Below, piece after piece: positions 55,516 through 64,000 of a stretch of 64,000 bases of DNA. Within the stretch, counting starts at the first letter, position 1. Each line of letters starts with the position of its first letter. Below the pieces are notes generated by a model, which worked only from the letters and a program-made list of their open reading frames with translations, did no database searches and had not been told where the DNA came from. Made by a program: the position numbers and the translations under genes. This DNA comes from Pseudomonas oryzihabitans (GTDB lineage: Bacteria > Pseudomonadota > Gammaproteobacteria > Pseudomonadales > Pseudomonadaceae). The stretch is from contig NZ_CP013987.1 in NCBI RefSeq assembly GCF_001518815.1, positions 3,556,501-3,620,500 of the forward strand, written 5' to 3'.

Positions 55516-56534
55516 GTCAGGCTTCCCGGCTCCATGTCCAGCGTCACCCCGAAGCGCTCCCGCACCGAGACGCGAATGCGCTCCGCCAGGGCCAGGACGT
55601 CACGGCTGCTGGCGCCGCCGAAGTTGACCAGCACCAGCGCCTGGGCGGCATGCACCCCCACTGGGCCCTCGCGATGCCCCCGCCAGCCAGCCTGGTCGAT
55701 CAGCCAGCCGGCGGCCAGCTTGACCGTGCCGTCGGCCTGGGGATAGGTCGGCAGGGACGGATAGCGTTGCTGCAGCGCGGCGGCTTCGGCGGCCGTCACC
55801 ACGGGATTCTTGAAGAAGCTGCCGGCATTGCCCAGCACCGCGGGGTCGGGCAGCTTGCTCTGGCGGATGCTGCAGATGGCCGCACTCACGGTCTCAGGCG
55901 TCGGCTGCGTGACGCCGGCCTCGGCCAGGGCCTGGCGCACCGGACCATAGTCGAGCACCAGCCGCGGCTGGCGACTGAGATGGAAACGCACCCGCAGCAC
56001 GATCCAGCGGCCGGCCTCGGCCTTGAAGCGGCTCTCGCGATAGGCGAAGGCGCAGTCGTCCGCGGTCAGGTCGTGAAGTTCGCCACTGTGGCGATCGAGC
56101 GCCGTCACCCCGGCGCATCTGTCCTTGAGCTCGACGCCATAGGCGCCGATGTTCTGGATCGGTGAGGCACCGACGGTGCCGGGGATCAGGCTGAGATTTT
56201 CCAGGCCGTACCAGCCGTTGGCCAGGGTGGTCATGACGAAGGGATGCCAGGGTTCACCGGCTTCGGCCTCGACCAGCAGGGCATCGCCCTCCTCCGCCAG
56301 CAGGCGAATACCGCGGGACGTCAGCCGCAGCACCAGACCCTCGACCCGTTCGGGCAGGACCAGATTGCTGCCACCGCCCAGCACCCGTAGCGGCACGCCA
56401 AGCTGCTGCGCCAAGGCCAGGGCCTCGTGGACCTCGGCATCGCTCGCGGCTTCCAGATAGCGATCGGCTTCCGCCACCAGGCCGAAGGTGTTGAGCCCCT
56501 GCAAGGGGACCTGCTGTTGCACCTCAGCGACCAT
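55512..56534 (-). CDS. murB: UDP-N-acetylenolpyruvoylglucosamine reductase MurB
   Basis: 340-residue FAD enzyme of peptidoglycan precursor synthesis. FAD-binding motif [12 protein letters not shown] (about 48-59), [18 protein letters not shown] (about 117-134), and the C-terminal [16 protein letters not shown]. The start at 56534 overlaps the phosphatase gene by 11 bp. Confidence 0.95.
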   Translation of the reverse strand: MVAEVQQQVPLQGLNTFGLVAEADRYLEAASDAEVHEALALAQQLGVPLRVLGGGSNLVLPERVEGLVLRLTSRGIRLLAEEGDALLVEAEAGEPWHPFVMTTLANGWYGLENLSLIPGTVGASPIQNIGAYGVELKDRCAGVTALDRHSGELHDLTADDCAFAYRESRFKAEAGRWIVLRVRFHLSRQPRLVLDYGPVRQALAEAGVTQPTPETVSAAICSIRQSKLPDPAVLGNAGSFFKNPVVTAAEAAALQQRYPSLPTYPQADGTVKLAAGWLIDQAGWRGHREGPVGVHAAQALVLVNFGGASSRDVLALAERIRVSVRERFGVTLDMEPGSLT

Positions 56535-56997
56535 GACGGGCAGCCACCTCGGCGACCAGGCCATCGCAGGCACTTTCCAGCAGGTCCAGGACGCGCTCGA
56601 AGCCGGCCGCGCCGCCGTAGTAGGGATCCGGCACCTCATCCACCGCCAATCCCTGACGCGCCAGGAACAGCTCGGGTACCGCACCCTGGTCGGGGCGCAG
56701 CTGTTCCAGCCAGGCGAGATTGTCCTGGTCCATGGCCAGGATCAGGTCGAAGCGCTGGAAATCGTCCGTGGTTACCTGGCGCGCGCGCAGGCCGCTGATG
56801 TCATAGCCGCGCCCCGCAGCGGCCTGGATGGCGCGGGAGTCCGGGGCCTTGCCGACATGCCAGTCACCGGTACCGGCCGAGTCCAGCGTCACCGCCTCGG
56901 CCAGGCCCGCGGCGTCCAGCTTGGTCCTCAGGATGCCCTCAGCCGTGGGTGAGCGACAGATGTTGCCCATGCAAACGAACAGGATACGCAGGGTCAT
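56524..56997 (-). CDS. Low-molecular-weight protein tyrosine phosphatase
   Basis: 157 residues with the P-loop CMGNICRS (catalytic C9, R15) and the general-acid loop EVPDPYYGG near 120. In Pseudomonas it lies in the same kdsB-murB context. Substrates unknown. Directly abuts kdsB. Confidence 0.93.
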   Translation of the reverse strand: MTLRILFVCMGNICRSPTAEGILRTKLDAAGLAEAVTLDSAGTGDWHVGKAPDSRAIQAAAGRGYDISGLRARQVTTDDFQRFDLILAMDQDNLAWLEQLRPDQGAVPELFLARQGLAVDEVPDPYYGGAAGFERVLDLLESACDGLVAEVAARHGR

Positions 56998-57762
56998 CTA
57001 GGCTCCCAGCAGGCGCCTTACGCGCTCGAGGTCTTCAGCGGTATCCACGCCCGCCTGGGGCGCTTCCAGGGCATCGGCGACATGGATGCGCACACCGTGC
57101 CAGAGGGCACGCAGCTGCTCCAGGGCTTCGGTCTCTTCCAGGGCGCAGGGGCCCCAGCTGACGAAGTCGGCGAGAAAGCCGGCGCGATAGGCATAGATGC
57201 CGATATGACGGCGATAGGGAAAACCCTGGGGCATCTGCGAACGATCACCGGCGAAGGCATTGCGGGCCCAGGGCAGCGGCGCCCGGCTGAAGGTCAGCGC
57301 CAGGCCGTTCACGTCGGTGGCCACCTTGACCACGTTGGGATTGAACAGGCTGTCGACCTCCTGGATCGGCTCGGCCAGGGTAGCCACGCCGGCCTCGGGA
57401 TGGGCGGCGAGATTGGTGGCCACCTGATCGATCACCGCGGGCGGAATCAGCGGCTCATCACCCTGGACATTGACCACCAGCGCATCGTCGGCCAGGCCGA
57501 GCAGCTCGGCCACCTCGGCCAGGCGATCGGTACCGGAGGCGTGATCGGCCCGGGTCAGCAGCACCCGGGCACCAAAGCCTTCGCAGGCACGCAGGATATC
57601 GTCGTGGTCGGTCGCCACCACCACCTGCTCGGCGCCACTGCGCCGGGCCTGTTCCCAGACGTGCTGGATCATCGGCTTGCCGGCGATGTCGAGCAGCGGC
57701 TTGTTGGGCAGCCGCGTGCTGGCGAGGCGCGCCGGGATGACGACGGTGAAAGCGGTGCTCAT
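56998..57762 (-). CDS. kdsB: CMP-KDO synthetase KdsB
   Basis: 254-residue nucleotidyltransferase activating KDO for LPS inner core. [20 protein letters not shown] (10-29) is the CTP-binding loop, and the core carries [12 protein letters not shown]. Overlaps the Trm112-like gene by 4 bp. Confidence 0.96.
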   Translation of the reverse strand: MSTAFTVVIPARLASTRLPNKPLLDIAGKPMIQHVWEQARRSGAEQVVVATDHDDILRACEGFGARVLLTRADHASGTDRLAEVAELLGLADDALVVNVQGDEPLIPPAVIDQVATNLAAHPEAGVATLAEPIQEVDSLFNPNVVKVATDVNGLALTFSRAPLPWARNAFAGDRSQMPQGFPYRRHIGIYAYRAGFLADFVSWGPCALEETEALEQLRALWHGVRIHVADALEAPQAGVDTAEDLERVRRLLGA

Positions 57763-57944
57763 TTATCCAGGCGCTCGTCCGTGGTGATGACGCGTGCCTC
57801 GCTTTCCAGCATCACCGGGATGCCGTCGCGAATCGGGAAGGCCAGGCCCGCGGCCTTGCTGATGAGTTCGGTCTTGTCGTCGCTCAAGATCAGCGGGCTC
57901 TTGGTCAGGGGGCAGGCGAGGATGTCCAGCAGCTTGAGATCCAT
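57759..57944 (-). CDS. Trm112-family small protein
   Basis: 61 residues, [18 protein letters not shown] onward, with a single Cys and the [14 protein letters not shown] motif. It is the bacterial Trm112/YcaR type found between lpxK and kdsB. The start at 57944 matches the family. Confidence 0.92.
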   Translation of the reverse strand: MDLKLLDILACPLTKSPLILSDDKTELISKAAGLAFPIRDGIPVMLESEARVITTDERLDK

Positions 57945-57958
57945 GGGCGATTGTTCCG

Positions 57959-58966
57959 TCAGTGAGAGTGTTCGGGCAGGAGTCGAGCGAGACGCCCATC
58001 CAGCCAGGCGACGAAAGCGGCCGAGGGCTGGGCGTCCACCGCCAGGTACCACCAGTCGGCGGCGGCGAAGGGCCGACACTTGACCGCGTCCTTCTCGGTC
58101 ATCACCAGCGGCAGCTCGGGCGTGAAGGCCAGGTCCGCAGCGCTGTAGCTGGCGTGATCGGCGAAGGCATGGGGCAACGGCTGCCAGTGTAGTCCTTCGA
58201 GGGTAGCGAAGAAACGCCCGGGGTTGCCGATGCCGGCCAGGGCATGCAGGCGCTGCCCTGGCGGAAAGAAGTCCAGCGGCCGGGTCTCGCCGCTACGCAG
58301 ATTGATCAGGGCACTGGGCTGCAGGGTCAGGCCGAAGCCGGCGGCAGGATCGGTCGCGGCGCCGTTGTGGATCACGGCATCCACCTCGGCCAGGCGCCCC
58401 AGGGGTTCGCGCAGGGGGCCGGCCGGCAGGCAGCGCCCGTTGCCGAAGCCCCGCGCCGCATCGACCATGACCAGTTCCAGATCCCGGGCCAGGCGATAGT
58501 GCTGCAGACCGTCGTCGCTGAGGATGACATCGAGCGCTTCCTCAGCGAGCAATCGCTCGACCGCGCGACCGCGGTCGGGATCCGTCACCAGCGGCACCCC
58601 GGTGCGCTGCACGATGAGCAGCGGCTCGTCGCCGGCGATGGCGGCGGTGTCGGTGACCCGTACCCGCCAGGGCAGGCTCGGCGGCGTGGCGCCATAGCCC
58701 CGGCTGACCACCCCGACCCTCAGACCGCGGGCGCGCAGATGGTCGATCAGCCAGAGGATCATGGGCGTCTTGCCGGTCCCGCCAACGGTGAGATTGCCGA
58801 CCACGATGACCGGGACGGGCGCCCGATGGATGCTGCCCTGCCCCGCCAGGAAGCGCTGGCGCTTGCGCCGGGCGATCTGCCGATAGAGGGCTTCGAGCGG
58901 CGTCAGCAGCCCCAGGGCCGGATGCCCTGCATACCAGGCCCGAACCAGACGTTCGCCCAGGCTCAC
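57959..58966 (-). CDS. lpxK: Tetraacyldisaccharide 4'-kinase LpxK
   Basis: 335-residue membrane-associated kinase that adds the 4'-phosphate of lipid A. The Walker A loop is [11 protein letters not shown] (57-67). Overlaps exbD by 4 bp. Confidence 0.95.
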   Translation of the reverse strand: MSLGERLVRAWYAGHPALGLLTPLEALYRQIARRKRQRFLAGQGSIHRAPVPVIVVGNLTVGGTGKTPMILWLIDHLRARGLRVGVVSRGYGATPPSLPWRVRVTDTAAIAGDEPLLIVQRTGVPLVTDPDRGRAVERLLAEEALDVILSDDGLQHYRLARDLELVMVDAARGFGNGRCLPAGPLREPLGRLAEVDAVIHNGAATDPAAGFGLTLQPSALINLRSGETRPLDFFPPGQRLHALAGIGNPGRFFATLEGLHWQPLPHAFADHASYSAADLAFTPELPLVMTEKDAVKCRPFAAADWWYLAVDAQPSAAFVAWLDGRLARLLPEHSH

Positions 58967-59403
58967 GGGCGTTTCGCCTGGGCCTCGAGGGTGGTGATGC
59001 GCAGCTGGCTGAAGCCCAGCTTGCCGGCGGCATCCATGGCCATGACCACCGCCTGGTGGGTGGCGCGGCCATCGGCGGTGATCACCAGCGGCAGGCTGTT
59101 GTCGCCACCGGATTCACGCTGCAGCGCGGTGGTCAGGCCGGTCAGGTCATTGCGGGCCAGGGTCTGGCCATTCAGTGCCATCTGGCCTTCGGCGGTGATG
59201 CTGATTTCCAGGGTCTTGCCCTGATTGGCGGCCGCCGCGGCGCTGTCGGCCTCGGGCAGTTCGATCTTCAGCTGGCTGGGCTTGTTGAAGGTCGCGGTCA
59301 CCACGAAGAACAACAGCAGGACGAAGATGACGTCGATGAAGGAGGCCAGGTTGATATAGACCTCTTCGCGAGCGGCGCCTCCGGCGCGGCGACGGAATTT
59401 CAC
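58963..59403 (-). CDS. exbD: ExbD-type biopolymer transport protein
   Basis: 146 residues with one TM helix (about 20-42), the proton-path Asp in [14 protein letters not shown] (D24 region), and a periplasmic C-terminal domain. With ExbB it energises TonB or a lipid-linked system. The lpxK/kdsB context is usual in Pseudomonas. Confidence 0.92.
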   Translation of the reverse strand: MKFRRRAGGAAREEVYINLASFIDVIFVLLLFFVVTATFNKPSQLKIELPEADSAAAAANQGKTLEISITAEGQMALNGQTLARNDLTGLTTALQRESGGDNSLPLVITADGRATHQAVVMAMDAAGKLGFSQLRITTLEAQAKRP

Positions 59404-60035
59404 GCCGGGGCTCCTTCGCGCACGTCCACCTCGCGATCGCCATGGAGGATGTCCACCAGCTTCACCGCTTCCTGCTCCATGCCCACCACCAGCTCGTCGA
59501 CGCGACGCAGCAGATAGCGATGGAAGAACACCGCGGGAATCGCCACCAGCAGACCGGTGGCGGTGGTGACCAGCGCCTTGGAGATACCGCCGGCGAGAAT
59601 GGGCGCATTGGCCATGCCGTCGTTCATAAAGGCGCTGAAGATGTCGATCATGCCGAACACCGTGCCCAGCAGACCCATCAGCGGCGCCAGCGCGGCGATG
59701 CTGCCGAGGGTATTGAGATAGCGCTCGAGGTCATGCACCACGCGGCTGCCGGCTTCCTCGATGGCCTCCTTCATGATGTCGCGACCATGGCGGGAATTGG
59801 TCAGGCCCGCAGCGAGGATGTCGCCCAGGGGCGATCCGGCGCGCAGTTCGCGCAGCCGTTCGGCGTTGAGCTGCTTGTCCTGGATCCAGCGCCAGACCTG
59901 GGCGAGCAGTGTGGGTGGTGCGACCCGGCTGCGCCTGAGGGTCCACAGCCGCTCGGCGATGATGGCCGTGGCCAGGATGGAACTGAGGATGATCGGCAGC
60001 ATCATCCAGCCGCCAGCTTTGACCATTTCGAACAC
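59400..60035 (-). CDS. exbB: ExbB-type MotA/TolQ/ExbB proton channel
   Basis: 211 residues, three TM helices (about 8-28, 110-135 and 150-170), the family signature GMIDIFSAF and the second-helix ATGLLVAIPA. A GTG at 60035 was chosen because it matches the length and N-terminal VFEMVKAGGWMMLP; an internal ATG at 60026 is the alternative. Overlaps exbD by 4 bp. Confidence 0.88.
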   Translation of the reverse strand: MFEMVKAGGWMMLPIILSSILATAIIAERLWTLRRSRVAPPTLLAQVWRWIQDKQLNAERLRELRAGSPLGDILAAGLTNSRHGRDIMKEAIEEAGSRVVHDLERYLNTLGSIAALAPLMGLLGTVFGMIDIFSAFMNDGMANAPILAGGISKALVTTATGLLVAIPAVFFHRYLLRRVDELVVGMEQEAVKLVDILHGDREVDVREGAPA

Positions 60036-60083
60036 GAGACCGTTACCCCTGCCGCAAAATGCGGCCACTCTAGCACGAACGCC

Positions 60084-62324
60084 TTAGGGTGTCGGCGAGG
60101 GGATCCGCCACCAGTGACGCTCCAGGCGCTGACCGTGCGGCGCCTCCCAGCGCCCCAGTGTCCAGCTCAGGGCACCCAGCTCGGCCGTGTCATAGGGAAT
60201 CACGCCACGTTCGCGATAGCGCTGCATCACCTGCGGATGCGGATGGCCATAGCGATTGTTCAGCCCGCGGGAGATCAGCACACCGCGCGGCTGGACGGCG
60301 TCGATGAAGGCGGCGCTGGAACCGCTGCGACTGCCATGGTGCGGGGCGACGAGCCAATCCGCCGCCAAAGGCACGCCACTGGCCACCAGCTGGCCTTCGC
60401 GGCGGGCATCGATGTCGCCGGTCAACAGCAGGCGCTCGCCCCTGGCCTCGACGCTGAGTACACAGGAGGAGGCGTTGGAATCCGCATCAGGATGCCACCA
60501 GGTGGTGAAGGCGACCTCGTTCCATTGCCAATGGGCACCGTCTGCGCAGTCCTGGGCATGCAATTCCGGTTTTAGCCTACCTGCCTCACCGCTGAGCACT
60601 CGACCTGCTGGCAGGCCCCGGGCCACGGCCGGCGCACCGCCAGCGTGATCGGCATCGGCATGGCTGAGCAACATGATATCCAGGGCCCCGATGCCAGCAG
60701 CCTTCACGTTGGGCAGGACGACCCGAGCGCCGCTGTCATAGCTGCCCTGGCGCGGGCCGGCATCGTAGAGCAGCGCATGCTGCCGGGTACGTACCAGCAC
60801 GGCCAGGCCCTGACCGACGTCCAGCAAGGTGATCCGCGCCAGCCCCTCCGCTGGTACGGGCGCCAGAGGAAACAGCCCGGGCAACATCAGCAGTGCGCCG
60901 AAGCCGCGCAGCGGCACACCCGCCGGCAGCAGGGCCAGCAACGCCCCGAGTCCCGCCAGCCACAGCGCCCAGGCCGGCGCGAGTACAGGCTGCCAGGCCG
61001 CGGCAAGGTGCGCCAATCCGCTCAATAGCCAGAGCAGTCCCTGCAGCAAGCCACCGGCCAGCAGGAGCGCGGGATCGCCCAGCGGCGACCACAGCAGGGA
61101 TAGCAGCGTCCCCACCAGCGCCAGCGGCACGACCGCCATGTCCATCAGCGGCACGGCGACGGCGTTGGCCAGGGGACCGCTCAGGCTCAGTGGCAGGCCC
61201 AGCGCCAGCAGCAGCGGTGCCAGGCCCAGGGCCATGCACCATTGGGCCCGTCCCAGGGTGACCCACCAGGGCAGCTGTCCCAGACGACCCGCGAAGCTCC
61301 ACAGCAGCAACAGCACGGCGCCAAAGGACAACCAGAAGCCAGGCAGCAGGCTGACCAGGGGATTGGCCGCCAGGACCAGCACCAGGGCCAGCAGTACGGC
61401 ATCAGCCAGCCGGACCTGCTGGCGCCCCAGCTGCCAAAGCAAGCCCAGGGTAACCATGACGCAGGCGCGCTGCACCGGCACCTCGAAACCGGCCAGCAGT
61501 CCGTAACCCAGCGCGGTGGCCACGGTCAGCACGGCGGCGGATAGCCGCCAGGGGAGTCGACTCGGCCAGTAGCCACGGCGCGCCAGGATGACCACCCCGG
61601 CATAGACGCCCAGGGCGATCAGGCCGATGTGCTGCCCGGAAATCACCATGAGGTGCACCGTGCCGGTGTCCTGGAACAGCTGCCATTGGCGGTCGCTGAT
61701 CCCCGAGCCGTCGCCCACCACCAACGCGGCGAGCAATCCGCCCTGCCCGGCCGGATCCCGGGTCTGCAGGTATTGGCGGATACCATCGCGCCAGGTTGCC
61801 AGGCCACTGGCGGACTGCAGCCGCTGGCCATCCTTCACGCTACCGGTAGCCCCTATGCCCTGGGCCAGCAGCCAGGCCTCGCGGTCCTGGCCCAGGGCGT
61901 TGACCAGACCTGCCGGTCCGCGTAGCTCCGCCGCCAGGCGCCAGCGCTCGCCGGTCAGGAGGCGAGGACCGCCGTGCCAGTTCAGGCGGATGTGCGCGGG
62001 CAGTTTGACGTCGCGGCGACTGGTCGCGCCACTGAGCACGAAGCCCACCGAGTCGGCATCCACCGCGGGCAGCCCGCTCACCTGGCCCTCGATCCACAAT
62101 ACCCGCTGCTCCAGCGCCGGATCCAGGCGATCCGCCAGGGCCCCGTGCGCAGCGAGCAGTGCCCAGGCCAGGCCGAGCCCGCAGGCGCCGAGCACGAAGA
62201 AACGGGTGCCCAGCAGCACGATGGCGACCGAGGCGAGAGCCGCCAGCAGGGGCAGTGACGGTAGCGCGGCAAAGGCGCGCAGGAGCAGCACATCCAAGGC
62301 GAAGGCAAGCAGAGCGGCACGCAT
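60084..62324 (-). CDS. comEC: DNA internalization channel protein ComEC/Rec2
   Basis: 746 residues: an N-terminal OB domain (about 55-150), a competence membrane domain with about ten TM helices (about 210-470) and a C-terminal metallo-beta-lactamase-like domain with SHADADHAGG. It moves ssDNA across the inner membrane. The window has no com pilus genes apart from pilF. Confidence 0.93.
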   Translation of the reverse strand: MRAALLAFALDVLLLRAFAALPSLPLLAALASVAIVLLGTRFFVLGACGLGLAWALLAAHGALADRLDPALEQRVLWIEGQVSGLPAVDADSVGFVLSGATSRRDVKLPAHIRLNWHGGPRLLTGERWRLAAELRGPAGLVNALGQDREAWLLAQGIGATGSVKDGQRLQSASGLATWRDGIRQYLQTRDPAGQGGLLAALVVGDGSGISDRQWQLFQDTGTVHLMVISGQHIGLIALGVYAGVVILARRGYWPSRLPWRLSAAVLTVATALGYGLLAGFEVPVQRACVMVTLGLLWQLGRQQVRLADAVLLALVLVLAANPLVSLLPGFWLSFGAVLLLLWSFAGRLGQLPWWVTLGRAQWCMALGLAPLLLALGLPLSLSGPLANAVAVPLMDMAVVPLALVGTLLSLLWSPLGDPALLLAGGLLQGLLWLLSGLAHLAAAWQPVLAPAWALWLAGLGALLALLPAGVPLRGFGALLMLPGLFPLAPVPAEGLARITLLDVGQGLAVLVRTRQHALLYDAGPRQGSYDSGARVVLPNVKAAGIGALDIMLLSHADADHAGGAPAVARGLPAGRVLSGEAGRLKPELHAQDCADGAHWQWNEVAFTTWWHPDADSNASSCVLSVEARGERLLLTGDIDARREGQLVASGVPLAADWLVAPHHGSRSGSSAAFIDAVQPRGVLISRGLNNRYGHPHPQVMQRYRERGVIPYDTAELGALSWTLGRWEAPHGQRLERHWWRIPSPTP

Positions 62325-62435
62325 CAGGACTCCATCCGTGGAGAACCAGCAGGGCTTCAGATGCGCGGATTAGAGCAGTTGGAACGCAGAAGTGCCAGGG
62401 CCAGGGGCGTAAGGTCCGTCTGGCCCGGCAGGGGA

Positions 62436-63677
62436 TCAGTCGTAGCGCAGGGCTTCGGCCGGCGAGGTGCGCGAGGCGCGCCAGGCGGGATAGAGGGTCG
62501 CCAGGAAACTCATGCTCAGGGCCGCCACGGCGATGAGTACCACGTCTTCCACTTCCAGCCGCGAGGGCAGGTTGCTGATGAAGTACATGTCGCCGCCGAA
62601 CAGCTTGTGGCCGACCAGACGCTCCAGGGCGGCGATCCAGCTGCTGACGTTGAGCGCCGCGATGACGCCCAGCACGCCGCCGATCAGGGTACCGACCAGA
62701 CCGATCACCGTACCCTGGACCATGAACACCGCCATGATCTGCCCAGGCGTGGCGCCCAGGGTACGCAGGATGGCGATGTCGGCCTTCTTGTCGGCCACCA
62801 CCATGATCAGGGTGGCGATGATGTTGAAGGCGGCCACCGCCACGATCAGCAGGAGCAGCAGGCCGATCATGGTCTTTTCCATCTGCATGGCCTGGAACAG
62901 GCTGCCCTGGGAGATCGTCCAGTCGCGTGCCTGGTAGCCCTCGCCTAGGGCCTTGGCCACGTCACGGGAGATACGGGGCGCCTGGAAGAGATCGTCCAGG
63001 GCCAGGCGGATGCTCTCCACCTGGCCCGGCTGCCAGCCCTTGAGCGGTGCGGCGTCGGCCACGTTGATCAGCGCCAGGGAGGCGTCCAGCTCGGCGCCGA
63101 CCTTGAAGGTGCCGACCACGGTGAAGCGACGCAGGCGCGGGGTGATGCTGCCGGTGGCGCCGACCTCGGGGATGATCACCGTAACCTGGCTGCCCACTTC
63201 CAGCTGGAAGCGCCGGGCGGCGATCTCGCCCAGGACGATGCCGAATTCGCCCGGTTTGAGGGCGTCGAGGCTGCCCTGGGTCATGCGCTCGCCAACGATG
63301 GAAACGCGTTTCTCCTGGGCGGGATCGATACCGTCCACCAGCAGCGGTTGCATGCGACCGCGCACCGACAGCATGCCCTGCAACTGGGTGTAGGGCACCG
63401 CGGCCAGCACATGGGGCTGCTGCTCGGCCTTGGCCGCCAGCGGGCGCCAGTCGTCCAGCGGCTGGGCGCCGCTGATGAAGGCATGGGGCACCATGCCGAG
63501 GATGCGGCCACGCATTTCCTCCTGGAAGCCGTTCATCACCGACAGCACCAGGATCATGGCCAGCACGCCCAGGGCCAGGCCGAACATGGAGACCAGCGAG
63601 AAGAAGGAGATGAACGACTTGCGCCGCTTGGCGCGGGTGTATCTCAGGCCTATGAATAGGGAGAGCGGTCTGAACAT
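62436..63677 (-). CDS. Lipoprotein-releasing ABC transporter permease (LolC/LolE family)
   Basis: 413 residues, with one N-terminal TM (about 25-45), a MacB-like periplasmic domain (about 50-260), and a C-terminal FtsX domain with three TMs (about 265-395). MFRPLSLFIGLRYTRAKRR is the family opening. Position downstream of lolD suggests LolE; LolC/LolE cannot be told apart by eye. 111 bp from comEC. Confidence 0.9.
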   Translation of the reverse strand: MFRPLSLFIGLRYTRAKRRKSFISFFSLVSMFGLALGVLAMILVLSVMNGFQEEMRGRILGMVPHAFISGAQPLDDWRPLAAKAEQQPHVLAAVPYTQLQGMLSVRGRMQPLLVDGIDPAQEKRVSIVGERMTQGSLDALKPGEFGIVLGEIAARRFQLEVGSQVTVIIPEVGATGSITPRLRRFTVVGTFKVGAELDASLALINVADAAPLKGWQPGQVESIRLALDDLFQAPRISRDVAKALGEGYQARDWTISQGSLFQAMQMEKTMIGLLLLLIVAVAAFNIIATLIMVVADKKADIAILRTLGATPGQIMAVFMVQGTVIGLVGTLIGGVLGVIAALNVSSWIAALERLVGHKLFGGDMYFISNLPSRLEVEDVVLIAVAALSMSFLATLYPAWRASRTSPAEALRYD

Positions 63678-63684
63678 AACGACC

Positions 63685-64000
63685 TCAGACCTGCCGGGCC
63701 GGCGTGGCGTCGACCAGATGGCCTTCGTCCAGGCGCAGCATCCGGTCCATCTGGCCGGCCAGCACCTGGTCGTGGGTCACCACCAGGAAGGCCGTGCGCA
63801 GCGAGGTGGACAGTTCCAGCATCAGGTCCTGGATACCGTGGGCGGTGTGCTGGTCGAGGTTGCCGGTGGGCTCGTCGAGCAGCACCAGCTTGGGCTGGTT
63901 GACCAGGGCCCGGGCGATGGCCACGCGCTGGCGCTCGCCGCCGGACAACTCGGCCGGCTTGTGCCCCAGGCGATGGCCGAGGCCGACCCGTTCCAGCAAC
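63685..64000 (-). CDS. lolD: Lipoprotein-releasing ATPase LolD, partial
   Basis: The C-terminal part of the ABC ATPase is visible: signature [15 protein letters not shown], Walker [13 protein letters not shown] and the H-loop VVTHDQ. The N-terminal half with Walker A lies beyond the window edge. 7 bp upstream of the permease. Confidence 0.92.
   Translation of the reverse strand, partial: LLERVGLGHRLGHKPAELSGGERQRVAIARALVNQPKLVLLDEPTGNLDQHTAHGIQDLMLELSTSLRTAFLVVTHDQVLAGQMDRMLRLDEGHLVDATPARQV

Overview
The window is GC-rich chromosomal DNA of a gammaproteobacterium. Gene content and order point to Pseudomonas: divergent fpr/finR, the run der-bamB-yfgM-hisS-ispG-rodZ-pilF-rlmN-ndk, an iscRSUA-hscBA-fdx-iscX operon, a Zn-finger-less DksA2, and many short palindromic intergenic repeats. 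A rather divergent, compact cytochrome bc1 operon would fit the oxidase-negative P. oryzihabitans-like group, but that placement is inference. No phage, transposase, CRISPR array, rRNA or tRNA is visible.

Layout. 1-8.7 kb: the 3' part of ppnN, a MHYT-GGDEF-EAL c-di-GMP enzyme, a RibD-like reductase, fpr and its LysR regulator finR, a small membrane protein, pdxY, a 122-bp tandem repeat block, and dksA2 under a perfect Zur-type palindrome. 8.8-14.8 kb: a self-contained catabolic operon for four-carbon acid sugars (FCD-GntR regulator, ltnD, otnK, otnC, a 14-codon ORF coupled to a GntP permease, otnI), with repeat blocks nearby on both sides. 15-24 kb: xseA, a small lipoprotein, an MRJP/Yellow-family secreted protein, an M23 peptidase, DUF488 and DUF6491-like genes, a YbdG-type MscS channel, a GST, and a second repeat block. 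24-35 kb: leuA with a candidate leader peptide, a DgcE-like MASE1-PAS-GGDEF-EAL protein, an aldo/keto reductase, a 131-bp tandem array, an Lrp regulator divergent from a second cysteine desulfurase, and a nitrilase/aminotransferase pair.

35-51 kb is one long minus-strand block for Fe-S assembly, tRNA/rRNA modification, outer-membrane assembly, isoprenoid synthesis and pilus biogenesis. IscR makes the Fe-S machinery and has a recognisable site on its own promoter. fdx carries an apparent one-base frameshift. 52-64 kb is another minus-strand block that runs from lolD through comEC, exbBD, lpxK, kdsB and murB directly into petABC and sspAB, mostly with 4-bp overlaps. It ends at an 18-bp-stem terminator shared with convergent suhB.

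Most unusual features: (1) three or four unrelated palindromic repeat families occur together as composite modules, are amplified in tandem, and at two loci the amplified unit carries a copy of the 3' end of the neighbouring gene (pdxY, GST); (2) the 131-bp array at 30.4-31.0 kb; (3) the Zur-type box on dksA2; (4) the fdx frameshift; (5) the fusion of murB to petABC-sspAB; (6) a 14-codon ORF coupled to the GntP permease and a leucine-rich leader before leuA.
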